Shown piece after piece: positions 19,766-28,008 of a stretch of DNA of 64,000 nt. Position 1 is the stretch's first letter; the number at the start of each line of letters is the position of its first letter. The DNA is from a gamma proteobacterium symbiont of Stewartia floridana. GTDB taxonomy: Bacteria; Pseudomonadota; Gammaproteobacteria; Chromatiales; Chromatiaceae. The notes beneath the pieces are model-generated. The model worked only from the letters and a program-made list of their open reading frames with translations. It searched no databases and was not told where the DNA came from. Location: positions 103,993 to 167,992 of the forward strand of contig NAUB01000016.1 in assembly GCA_003676145.1 (NCBI GenBank), in the 5' to 3' direction. Made by a program: the position numbers and the translations under genes.

Positions 19766-20503
19766 CTATTTGTTGAATACGACATCTTCCAGAATTACCG
19801 GATAGAAATAGCCATAGCCGAAATCCTTGTTGGTAAACAACTGGCCTTTGGCTACAACCTCATCACCGACACTGATTCCTGCTTGAGTCGTTCGCAGAAT
19901 GATCTTGTGATTCTTCGCCTGTTTGCTACCGCTTCCATCCTCCAGATGCACCCAATCCCGGCCCATGATCTGGCTGGAAACTTTGGATACTTTACCTTTC
20001 ACTTCGATCACACTGCCACTCAGCTCCTGCTTTTTCTCAAAGATCTGCTCCACGGTGAAACGCCCTACCGGATCACCCAGCTCTACGGGAGGCTGTGGCG
20101 CCGCAACCGGTTTTGGTGGCTGTTTGTTTTTTGACGGCTGAGCATGAGCTTTGGTGGGAAGGGTTTCACCTTTGCTGATCGCCTCGACAAACAGGATTCT
20201 GTCAAAAGTTCTGTTCAACGTCTTACTGGTAAAGTCCTCCATCAGCATCTGTTCATAAAAACTGATCTTTTCACCGACCTCAACCTGAGTCTCCGGCACG
20301 GCAATCCAATAGACGCTGCTTGACTCCTCCGCCCGGATATAGGTGTAACCGGCCGTGGAAATTGCCTCCAATACAATGGCCGTATGGGGGATTGCATCAC
20401 GCATCGGTGCCGATCCGGCAGTACCATACGCGCTGACATGCCCACTACCAAGCAGAAGCAACATCAATGCAACCCAGTAAATCGCTCTCGTTCTATTCAT
20501 CAT
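19766..20503 (-). CDS. secreted OB-fold protein, NrfJ-like
   Basis: The 245-residue protein has a signal peptide (about 1-25), an N-terminal domain (about 30-115), a Pro/Gln/Lys-rich linker (about 118-140) and a C-terminal OB-fold (about 148-243) with VIEVKGKVSKVSSQIMGRDW and GDEVVAKGQLFTNKDFGYGY. The C-terminal part resembles NrfJ-like periplasmic OB-fold proteins. Its role is unknown; periplasmic redox protein maturation is one guess. It is convergent with ksgA and has no operon partners. Confidence 0.72.
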   Translation of the reverse strand: MMNRTRAIYWVALMLLLLGSGHVSAYGTAGSAPMRDAIPHTAIVLEAISTAGYTYIRAEESSSVYWIAVPETQVEVGEKISFYEQMLMEDFTSKTLNRTFDRILFVEAISKGETLPTKAHAQPSKNKQPPKPVAAPQPPVELGDPVGRFTVEQIFEKKQELSGSVIEVKGKVSKVSSQIMGRDWVHLEDGSGSKQAKNHKIILRTTQAGISVGDEVVAKGQLFTNKDFGYGYFYPVILEDVVFNK

Positions 20504-20604
20504 AGTTTTCTCTATTTTGTCTAACTTCGAAACAATCTCTGAGAATTGTTTCAGATCACCTTAACAGATAACCACATCAAATAAGGCCGTGTAGTATCGA
20601 AACT

Positions 20605-20618
20605 TAGGGGCTGTTAAC
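20605..20618 (+). repeat. 14-base oriented repeat, copy 1
   Basis: TAGGGGCTGTTAAC differs by one base from the form TAGGGCCTGTTAAC shared by the other copies. It lies about 100 bases upstream of the OB-fold gene start. Confidence 0.6.
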
Positions 20619-20844
20619 GCAATCGCATAAATCAGAATCGAACCACAGGATCGCAAGATCTGTACCAAAGCCAGTAACAGAAATGCGAGGTGAAACAAAA
20701 GCCGCCTTAGGTTGCGGTTGAGCTTGTAGAAAAAGGTAGATAAACCGGGACTTTCAGAGGGTTTTATAAGAATACCCAATTGTAATTAGATTGAGTTACT
20801 CACAAAGGGAACGACACAAGATGGAGGTGTTGGAATTCCAAGCT

Positions 20845-20863
20845 ATTGAACGAATCGTTCAAT
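20845..20863. promoter_or_regulatory. operator-like palindrome
   Basis: ATTGAACG-AAT-CGTTCAAT is a perfect inverted repeat with 8-base arms and a 3-base centre. The size and symmetry are like TetR-family operators. No TetR gene is in the window and the nearest downstream gene is lon, about 490 bases away, so the controlled gene is unclear. Confidence 0.35.
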
Positions 20864-21352
20864 CAACTTCCTGCCAAGTGAATAAACCGTTCTAACTCAA
20901 TAAAAACCAAGAAAAACGGTAAGTTATAATAGGCCATATTATTTCCATGAAATACCATTGACAGTCGATTAGGAAACAAGGGCCATCACTCCATTGCAGA
21001 CAATAGAACGCGAATACCGGCCACCGCCAAAGGACATGTTCATGAGAGCCAACCCTGGAGTTGTCTCGATTCCCCTAGTGGACAACTCATACCACTGGAC
21101 TCGATTTGAGCCGAGGCTCTTGCAACTGATCGTAGCGACCCCATATCTGAATGATATACAAACATCTCCGAAAAGCGGATTCCTACTGATTTACGCAACA
21201 GACTGAGACTTTGTCCGATCGTTTATGCAAAATGGGGCCAAGCGATTCGCTTGAATCGGGCAAAATCGACTGCTCAGAGTCGACTCGAAAAGACTCTGTT
21301 TGGAACTGTTAGTGTCAGATCAGACAGAGAGTAAGCACATACTGAAGGTAGC

Positions 21353-23737
21353 ATGATGTCAGAAGAAGAATATACCCAGGATGAGAACGTCGAAGTCATC
21401 AGTGGCAATACCCTGGCCCGACCCAATGAGGTGCTACCGGGGCTGATCCACCTGCTGCCTGTCACCGCGCGTCCTTTCTTTCCCGGGCAGGCGGTACCGC
21501 TCTTAATGGAACAGGAGCATTGGGACGCAACCATGGAAGAGGTCGCCAACTCCACGCACATGCTGCTTGGTGTCGTACTCTCTTCAGCGGATAGTGCTGA
21601 GTCGGCCGCTCCGCAGAGTTTCAAACAGATCGGCACTGTCTGCCGGGTCCATCGCATCCAACGATCAGAGGGCAGACTGCAGGTTCTGGTTGAGTGCCTG
21701 CAGCGCTTCCGTATCGAAAAGGTGGTCCATGGGGAGACTCCGTTCACCGCCAGCGTTGAATATCTTCCGGAACCCGCCAGTGACAGCAAAGAGATCAAAC
21801 CCTATGCGGTGGCGATCATCAACACCATCAAGGAGCTGCTGCCGCTGAATCCTCTGTATGCGGAGGAGCTGCGTATGTTCCTCGACCGGTTTGGCCCGGA
21901 TGATCCATCCCATCTGACCGATTTCGCTGCCAGTCTCACCACTTCGGACAAATTTCAACTGCAAGCAGTCCTGGAAACCGTCGAGCTGCTGCCGCGGATG
22001 GAGAAAGTACTTGAGCTGCTGCATCGTGAACTCGAGGTGGTGAAGGCACAGGCTTCAATCCGCAAGACCGTAGAAGAGCGGATGGAAAAGCAGCAACGGG
22101 ACTTTCTGTTGCGCGAGCAGCTGAAAGCGATCCAGCAGGAACTGGGTATCGAGAAAGACGACCGTACTGCAGAACTGGATAAATTCAAGGAGCGCCTGGA
22201 AAAACTGAAACTCTCCGAGCAGGCTCAGGCGAGGGTGGATGAGGAGATGGGCAAACTGGCGGTGCTCGAACCAGGTTCACCGGAATATTCGGTCACCAGA
22301 AACTACCTGGATTGGATCACCCTGCTCCCCTGGGGTATCGATTCTGAAGACAAACTCGATCTACAGTTTGCCCGCAAAACCCTGGATAAGGACCACTACG
22401 GACTGGACGATGTGAAAGAGCGCATCCTGGAGTTTCTCGCGCTCGGTATCATGAAAGGTCAGATTGCCGGATCGATCATCCTGCTGGTGGGCCCTCCAGG
22501 CGTCGGTAAAACCTCCATCGGCCACTCCATCGCTGAAGCCCTGGGGCGTAAATTCTATCGCTTCTCTGTCGGCGGTATTCGAGATGAAGCCGAGATCAAA
22601 GGTCATCGGCGCACCTACATCGGTGCAATGCCCGGGAAATTTATCCAGGCGATGAAAGATGCCGGTACCGAAAACCCGGTGATCATGCTCGATGAGATCG
22701 ATAAGATCGGCGCCTCCTACCACGGCGACCCCGCCTCCGCTCTGCTCGAGGTACTCGATCCTGAGCAGAACAGTGACTTTCTCGATCACTATCTTGATCT
22801 GCGATTCGATCTGTCGAAAGTGCTGTTCATCTGCACCGCCAATCAACTCGACACCATTCCACGCCCACTACTCGACCGCATGGAGACCATCTCCCTGTCG
22901 GGCTATATCGCCAGTGAAAAGTTACAGATTGCGCGTAAATACCTGGTACCGCGCCAACTCGAAAGGGCCGGCCTGAAACGTCGTGATATCAAACTCAACA
23001 GTCCGGTACTGCGGGCCATCATCGAAGGTTACGCACGGGATGCGGGAGTGCGCCGGCTGGAGAAACAGATCGGTAAGATTGTACGCAAGGCGGTGGTGAA
23101 AATTCTTGAGGGGGCGAAAAAGCCCATCGACATCACCCTGGAAAACCTCCAGGAGTATCTGGGTGGTCCACTGTTCAAGGATGAACGAAACCTGAGTGGC
23201 GCCGGCGTTGTGACCGGACTGGCCTGGACCGCCATGGGCGGTGCCACGCTGAACATCGAGGCAGTCGCCACACACGAATTCAACCGGGGTTTCAAACTCA
23301 CCGGACAGCTGGGCGACGTGATGCGCGAATCGGCTGAGATCGCCTATGGCTACATCGTCAGCCACGCAGAAGAGTTCGAGGTGGATCAAAGCTTTTTTCA
23401 AAAAGCCTTTATACATCTCCATGTGCCAGCTGGCGCTACGCCAAAGGATGGACCCTCTGCCGGTATCACCATGGCTTCAGCACTCCTCTCTCTGGCGAGA
23501 AAAAGACCGGTGCGCAACATCGCCATGACCGGCGAACTGACCCTCACCGGACAGGTCTTCCCGGTCGGTGGAATTCGTGAAAAGGTGATTGCCGCAAGGC
23601 GTACCGGGATCAAGGAACTGATCCTGCCGGAGGATAATCGAAGCGACTACGAAGAGGTGCCGGACCACATCCGGAAAGGGCTCAAGGTCCACTTCGCTTC
23701 AGTATTTGAAGATGTGGTGCCACTGCTGTTTCGTTGA
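21353..23737 (+). CDS. lon: ATP-dependent protease Lon
   Basis: Lon degrades misfolded and regulatory proteins in the cytosol. The 794-residue protein has the N-terminal substrate domain (about 25-220), a coiled-coil linker (about 225-310), an AAA+ module with GPPGVGKTS (about 379-387) and MLDEIDKIG, and a C-terminal Ser/Lys protease with DGPSAGIT (Ser about 702) and GIREKVIAARR (Lys about 744). The N-terminal LPVTARPFFPGQAVPL departs from the LPLRDVVVFP of the commonest Lon group. The gene stands alone, not beside clpX. GAAGGT precedes tandem ATG codons. Confidence 0.95.
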   Translation: MMSEEEYTQDENVEVISGNTLARPNEVLPGLIHLLPVTARPFFPGQAVPLLMEQEHWDATMEEVANSTHMLLGVVLSSADSAESAAPQSFKQIGTVCRVHRIQRSEGRLQVLVECLQRFRIEKVVHGETPFTASVEYLPEPASDSKEIKPYAVAIINTIKELLPLNPLYAEELRMFLDRFGPDDPSHLTDFAASLTTSDKFQLQAVLETVELLPRMEKVLELLHRELEVVKAQASIRKTVEERMEKQQRDFLLREQLKAIQQELGIEKDDRTAELDKFKERLEKLKLSEQAQARVDEEMGKLAVLEPGSPEYSVTRNYLDWITLLPWGIDSEDKLDLQFARKTLDKDHYGLDDVKERILEFLALGIMKGQIAGSIILLVGPPGVGKTSIGHSIAEALGRKFYRFSVGGIRDEAEIKGHRRTYIGAMPGKFIQAMKDAGTENPVIMLDEIDKIGASYHGDPASALLEVLDPEQNSDFLDHYLDLRFDLSKVLFICTANQLDTIPRPLLDRMETISLSGYIASEKLQIARKYLVPRQLERAGLKRRDIKLNSPVLRAIIEGYARDAGVRRLEKQIGKIVRKAVVKILEGAKKPIDITLENLQEYLGGPLFKDERNLSGAGVVTGLAWTAMGGATLNIEAVATHEFNRGFKLTGQLGDVMRESAEIAYGYIVSHAEEFEVDQSFFQKAFIHLHVPAGATPKDGPSAGITMASALLSLARKRPVRNIAMTGELTLTGQVFPVGGIREKVIAARRTGIKELILPEDNRSDYEEVPDHIRKGLKVHFASVFEDVVPLLFR

Positions 23738-23780
23738 ACCACTATCGGCAACAGGCATCCGCTGACCGAACAGCCCAGGC

Positions 23781-24035
23781 TCAAGGCAGCAGGCTACGGC
23801 AATCCGCTTCACTGCAAAACGATTCGATATGGGGAATCTTAACCCAGCTTTTCAATCGGCAGGCGAGACAGTGCCCCAGCTCATTGACCAGGCTGACCAA
23901 CACCCCGGTTCCAATCAGAGACCAGAATACGGTATCGATCCAGGCATAGTGAACCAGACCTTCGAGGCCATAGACCATAAATGAGAACAGGCCGAACAGC
24001 ATCGCCATAATCAATCCAACGAATATCGGTAACAT
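23781..24035 (-). CDS. small two-helix membrane protein, unknown
   Basis: The 84-residue protein has hydrophobic helices at about 3-25 and 33-52, then a polar tail with four cysteines. A good ribosome binding site (AGGAG, 7 bases before the ATG) supports it as a real gene. It is convergent with lon. No family is recognised; a role at the envelope is all that can be said. Confidence 0.6.
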   Translation of the reverse strand: MLPIFVGLIMAMLFGLFSFMVYGLEGLVHYAWIDTVFWSLIGTGVLVSLVNELGHCLACRLKSWVKIPHIESFCSEADCRSLLP

Positions 24036-24584
24036 GACTGACTCCTTGGTTGCTTAATATAAGTATATAAGAATTTACTTAAATATACACCTTTTATGAT
24101 TCCCGACTCTCATACAAGTTCACACAAATAGAGCGTTTCTCAGGAACTCGGTCACTTTTCGCCCTCAAACCAATAAGCAAAAGAGTAACTAAATAGCAAA
24201 TTGCTACTTCAGCCCATAGATTGGGCGACGTAATCAGCAGATGTAGTGGATTGGGCAGGATCATCCGCGTGCCACGACGGCTCAGAAATCACTATTCCGA
24301 CTGGCTAAGGCTAAAACCATCGAGATGAATGAGACCCAGCCACAAGACTCCCTATCAAGCTTGGGAACTCGATCAGCTTGAAAGACAGCAGCACTGAATG
24401 ACTCATACTGCATCGTCGCCATAGCACTCCCAAGCAACAGAATCCTGACCGGGTCCATCGTGTGAATCGTTAATAGCAGAGCTGTGCAATATTCCCTATC
24501 CCATCTTCGACACCGCTTATAGATTGGCACAACAGATCACCCGATTGGATTACCTCTACCTATGGAAACCTCAAGGAGAAGACG
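24036..24584. other. intergenic region, AT-rich
   Basis: About 550 bases between divergent genes. The first 60 bases are very AT-rich and probably carry the promoter of the small membrane protein. A minus-strand frame at 24282-24530 has no ribosome binding site and is not called. No repeat or RNA gene was seen. Confidence 0.45.
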
Positions 24585-25082
24585 ATGAACAAGACCAGGC
24601 TTGCTCTGATTAATTTAATTTTTATCGCTTTTTTACTTCCGCTTTCAGCACAGGCACAAAACGGATCAATAGATATCACCATTGAATATGCAGATGGCAC
24701 CATTCACCATTCCTCAATCGAAGGATTCAGCATCGGCCTTGAGGGAGAGGAACCCAAAGCGGCCCTGCTGTTGCCCGCCGTACAGGCCGCCAGAGAGGCC
24801 GCCCGAAGAATGGAGAAGAGTGTCTCGAAAGGTGAGTTGATCCCAAATATTCTGATTCAGACCAATAATGAAAAATCCTACTACAAATGGAAACTGACCA
24901 ACGTCATGATCAAGAGCTACTCCATGCACGGCAGCAGCAGTGACAACCCGGTTCCCACAGAGACCCTGACCCTGAACTATGAGAGAGTGGAGTACTCCTT
25001 CAACGGTATCTCTGACGCGTTCGATTGCACTTCAAACAGCTGTAAACTCGAGAGCGACTCTTACAATAGAACGCGCTATTGA
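24585..25082 (+). CDS. secreted Hcp-like protein with a DUF1559-type helix motif
   Basis: The 165-residue protein has a clear signal peptide (cleavage near SAQAQ, residue 24) and a body that follows the Hcp tube-protein pattern. EKSVSKGELIPNILIQT matches the Hcp region before the central strands, YYKWKLTNVMIKSYSMHG the paired strands, and VPTETLTLNYERVEYSF the C-terminal PTE-LNYxKI signature. Unlike type VI Hcp it carries a Sec signal, so it is more likely a periplasmic or secreted Hcp-fold protein. Residues about 58-75 read AALLLPAVQAAREAARRM, nearly identical to the helix following the prepilin region in planctomycete DUF1559 proteins. AAGGAG lies 7 bases before the ATG. No T6SS genes are nearby. 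Confidence 0.62.
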   Translation: MNKTRLALINLIFIAFLLPLSAQAQNGSIDITIEYADGTIHHSSIEGFSIGLEGEEPKAALLLPAVQAAREAARRMEKSVSKGELIPNILIQTNNEKSYYKWKLTNVMIKSYSMHGSSSDNPVPTETLTLNYERVEYSFNGISDAFDCTSNSCKLESDSYNRTRY

Positions 25083-25230
25083 TCACTCGATCCGTTTTCT
25101 ATTCACCCAAGACGATGTGCAACGCCAATCCTCGTGGCCGGATCATACTAAACCGTGCGTTAGACTCCATCGGTAGCTGTGATCCGGCCCGGCTCGGCCG
25201 GGAATGGGTGCAGCTGATAAAACGCCAGCT

Positions 25231-25244
25231 TTGATGTACATCAA
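25231..25244 (+). promoter_or_regulatory. perfect FNR/Dnr box upstream of nnrS
   Basis: TTGAT-GTAC-ATCAA is the exact FNR/Dnr-family consensus and a perfect palindrome. Its centre is about 65 bases before the nnrS start, suitable for class II activation. It links nnrS to the same regulator as norCB. Confidence 0.88.
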
Positions 25245-25302
25245 GGCCGACCGATGAGAGCAGCTCTAGGGTGATCCTCTCCAGCCTTTTGAGGTGACAA
25301 CC

Positions 25303-26499
25303 TTGAGCATCATTCCATTGGGTGACTCTCACACCCCCGACTCTTCAGCCAAGGGTTTTGCCCTGTTTGCGCTGGGATTCCGTCCGTTTTTTCTGTTGGC
25401 AGGACTCTCCGGACTTAGCCTGATGCTGCTCTGGCTCTGGTTCTGGCTCGGCACGACACAATTCAGCCACTACTCGCTGATCGGCTGGCACAGCCATGAG
25501 ATGCTGTTCGGATTCAGTCTGGCGATCATTGCCGGATTCCTGCTCACCGCCGTTCGAAACTGGACCGGACTCGATACCCCGACCGGTAGACCACTGGCCC
25601 TGTTGGCCGGGCTGTGGATTGCCGGCCGCTTATTACCACTCATGCCGAGCAGTCTGGTCGGGCTGTTTGTAGTGATCGATCTGCTTTTCCTACCCGCCCT
25701 GATTGCAGCGCTTAGCCGACCACTGGTGAAAGCTGAGAATCGCATCAACCGTCTCTTTCTACCCCTGCTGGCCGCTATGGCCATCGCCAACCTACTCTAC
25801 CACCTTGAGGCCATGGGCCTGCTGCTGACAAGCGGCAGCGGCATCTCACTGATGACCAACTCAATCCTGTTGCTGTTGATATTCGTCGGCGGCCGGGTCC
25901 TCCCCTTTTTCACTGAAAAGGCGGTTGCAGGCTCCACTCCCCGATTCAGCAAACAGCGGGAGCAGGCCGTCTACGCCCTGTTTCTTCTCTGGGCGTTAAG
26001 CGATCTGCTGCTGCCGAACAGCTGGTTAGCTATGCTGTTTGCGCTCGGGGTCGCCATCACCCAGGCCTGGCGCCTGTATCACTGGCACCATCCCCAAGTA
26101 TGGAAAAAACCCATTCTATGGATCCTCTACGCCGGGCTGGCCTGGCTGGTGATCGGCTTTCTGTTGAAAGCCATGGCCCAGATCGAACTCTTTGCGGACA
26201 ACCTGGCCACCCATGCACTCACGGCCGGTGCCATCGGCGTCACCACCCTGGGCATGATGGCAAGAGTGGCTCTGGGTCATACCGGCCGGGAGATCGATAC
26301 CAATCGAATGATGGCCCTGGCATTCATCCTGATCAACGTCGCCGTCGTGATCCGGGTATTCGTTCCGCTCACCGGACTGCTCAGTTATCAGACCTGCATA
26401 ACCCTCTCAGCCGTTGCCTGGTCCATCTGTTATCTGCTGTTCTCGATGATCTATCTACCGATACTGATCCGCCCCCGCATCGACGGGCGGCCAGGATAG
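25303..26499 (+). CDS. nnrS: NnrS, haem-copper membrane protein for NO tolerance
   Basis: NnrS proteins are 12-helix membrane proteins that relieve NO stress and are controlled by NO-responsive regulators. Motifs seen: FALFALGFRPFFLLAG at the N-terminus, GWHSHEMLFGFSLAIIAGFLLTAVRNWTG with the conserved His pair, GGRVLPFFTEKAV, and ALTAGAIGVTTLGMMARVALGHTGR. No ATG lies near the N-terminus. I choose the TTG at 25303 because GAGGTG lies 7-8 bases upstream; a GTG at 25294 is the alternative. The perfect FNR box upstream agrees with the known control of the family. Confidence 0.92.
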   Translation: MSIIPLGDSHTPDSSAKGFALFALGFRPFFLLAGLSGLSLMLLWLWFWLGTTQFSHYSLIGWHSHEMLFGFSLAIIAGFLLTAVRNWTGLDTPTGRPLALLAGLWIAGRLLPLMPSSLVGLFVVIDLLFLPALIAALSRPLVKAENRINRLFLPLLAAMAIANLLYHLEAMGLLLTSGSGISLMTNSILLLLIFVGGRVLPFFTEKAVAGSTPRFSKQREQAVYALFLLWALSDLLLPNSWLAMLFALGVAITQAWRLYHWHHPQVWKKPILWILYAGLAWLVIGFLLKAMAQIELFADNLATHALTAGAIGVTTLGMMARVALGHTGREIDTNRMMALAFILINVAVVIRVFVPLTGLLSYQTCITLSAVAWSICYLLFSMIYLPILIRPRIDGRPG

Positions 26500-26521
26500 C
26501 TTCAAACACCCTCCATAGAGC

Positions 26522-26550
26522 TTGACTATAGAAATTAAACGCTCGATAGA
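26522..26550 (+). promoter_or_regulatory. possible sigma-70 promoter of the sulfur globule gene
   Basis: TTGACT is followed after 17-18 bases by GATAGAT. The -35 is good and the -10 is weak. It would give a leader of roughly 100 bases before the sulfur globule gene. Confidence 0.3.
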
Positions 26551-26656
26551 TAAATAGTCTTTGATTATTTTAGTAATTACTAATATTCTTTCGCTCCATG
26601 AGTAACGCAGTACTTACTTGTCATTTTCTAACACTTAAAAATTTGAGGAATATCTC

Positions 26657-26989
26657 ATGTCCAAAATCGTAAAAATCGCAGCCGCTGCTGCTCTGATCGC
26701 CGCTTCTGCTTCTGCTTCTGCATGGTGGGGCAACCCTTGGAACAACGGCTGGGGCAACGGCAATGACTTCATGGGCGACGGCTTCGGCGACGGTGACTTC
26801 TCTTTCAACATGAGCGGTAGCGCTCGTGGCGCCGGCAACGGTTATGGTCGTGGTTACAACAACTACTACAACCGTCCTTACTACGGTTACGCTCCTTATG
26901 GCGCTCCTTATGGCGCTCCTTACGGCGCTCCAGTAGCTCCTTATGGCGCTCCTGCTGCTCCTCAGGCTCAGGCTCCTGCTGCCAAGTAA
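26657..26989 (+). CDS. sulfur globule protein
   Basis: Sulfur globule proteins coat periplasmic zero-valent sulfur deposits in sulfur-oxidising bacteria. This 110-residue protein has a signal peptide (1-22, ending SASA) and a mature part rich in Gly, Asn, Tyr, Trp and Pro: [33 protein letters not shown] and tandem APYG repeats. That low-complexity aromatic/glycine make-up is the family signature. GAGGAATATCTC precedes the ATG. A strong bidirectional terminator follows. The codon choice in the repeat (GCTCCTTATGGC) is nearly uniform, as expected for a highly expressed gene. Confidence 0.82.
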   Translation: MSKIVKIAAAAALIAASASASAWWGNPWNNGWGNGNDFMGDGFGDGDFSFNMSGSARGAGNGYGRGYNNYYNRPYYGYAPYGAPYGAPYGAPVAPYGAPAAPQAQAPAAK

Positions 26990-27041
26990 TCATCTTTGAT
27001 GACACTTGGAGACTTGCCCAGGCAAGTTTCAGCCTAAAAAA

Positions 27042-27067
27042 GGCGGGCCATGTGCCCGCCTTTTTTT
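27042..27067. terminator. bidirectional terminator between sulfur globule gene and tauE
   Basis: GGCGGGC-CATGT-GCCCGCC is flanked by a T7 run on the right and an A6 run on the left, so it works on both strands for the two convergent genes. A second hairpin, ACTTGCC-CA-GGCAAGT, lies just before it (27012-27027). Confidence 0.93.
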
Positions 27068-27081
27068 ATGCTTCACGCGGA

Positions 27082-27828
27082 TCAGAAGAACAACAGCTTG
27101 ATGATAAATGCTGACAGTGCCAGGTAGAGCACCCGGCGAATCAACCCCTCCCCATGAGTGATGGTGGTATGAGCACCCAACCAGCCACCGATTGAATTGC
27201 CGATTGCCAGGCTGATCCCGATCCACCACATCAGCTCCAGATTGGCAGCGAATATCCCCAGGGCGACAATCGTATAGACCAGCACAATCAATACCTTGTG
27301 CATATTCACACGAACCAGATCGAGCCCGAGTACCCTGTGCAGTATCGGCATCAGGATGAAACCGACGCCGATCTGAATGAAGCCCCCCCAAAAACCGGCC
27401 CCAACCATCAGCAGATGCCCGGCGAACAGATTCTTAGCCTTACGCTCGCCGCCGGTTGGCTTTATTTTATCGTGACCGGTGGCCATCAATATCATCACAC
27501 CCACCATCACCAGCGCCAGAACCCGGTCGAACCAGACGCCGTCGAGTTTCACACCAACCGATGCGCCGCCGATCGCCCCCAGGGAAGCCGCCGCCGCAAG
27601 ACTGAAACCGAGCTTGAAGTCGGAGTAGCCGCGACGCCTGAAGGCAGTCACTGCGGTGATGTTCTGGGCCAGTATGGCAATCCGGTTGGTGCCGTTCGCC
27701 ACTGGGCCCGGGATGCCCATGAAGAGCATCACCGGTATGGTCAGTAGCGAACCGCCTCCAGCCATCACATTCAGCCAGCCGGCAGCAACACCGACCAAGG
27801 CAAGCAGCAGAACCTGCCAGATTTCCAC
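27082..27828 (-). CDS. TauE/SafE-family (sulfite exporter) membrane protein
   Basis: The 248-residue protein has eight predicted helices in two repeats, with the family stretches GGGSLLTIPVMLFMGIPGPVANGTNR near the N-terminus and GGFIQIGVGFILMPIL in the second half. The family exports sulfite, sulfoacetate or other sulfur-containing anions. The neighbouring sulfur globule gene, sharing a terminator, makes a role in disposal of sulfur oxidation products plausible, but specificity cannot be read from sequence. Confidence 0.85.
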   Translation of the reverse strand: MEIWQVLLLALVGVAAGWLNVMAGGGSLLTIPVMLFMGIPGPVANGTNRIAILAQNITAVTAFRRRGYSDFKLGFSLAAAASLGAIGGASVGVKLDGVWFDRVLALVMVGVMILMATGHDKIKPTGGERKAKNLFAGHLLMVGAGFWGGFIQIGVGFILMPILHRVLGLDLVRVNMHKVLIVLVYTIVALGIFAANLELMWWIGISLAIGNSIGGWLGAHTTITHGEGLIRRVLYLALSAFIIKLLFF

Positions 27829-28008
27829 AACATCACCCCTTTGTCTCTTTTCTGATTCAGAGTTCAGACTAACAGACTTGATCCAGATCAGTGTATAGGT
27901 TGTTAAAAAAGCCCCTCTTCGGCCGACAAATGTTTAAATAGCTTGCTCCATTCCAAATACTTACAGAGGTCCGGTCAGCCATACGTGCCCTCTGCAAGCA
28001 GCAGGAAA

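Larger units (their letters stand above)
20504..21352. other. long intergenic region before lon
   Basis: About 850 bases. It holds one copy of the 14-base oriented repeat (20605-20618) and an operator-like palindrome (20845-20863), listed separately. Frames in it (for example 20561-20779 minus and 20994-21206 plus) have no ribosome binding sites or recognisable content. It may contain decayed DNA. No clear sigma-32 promoter for lon was found. Confidence 0.45.

Noticed and set aside
20994..21206. 70-codon frame before lon
   Set aside because: No ribosome binding site, no recognisable content, and it lies in a decayed-looking gap.
24282..24530. 82-codon minus-strand frame in the gap before the Hcp-like gene
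   Set aside because: No ribosome binding site and random-looking composition.
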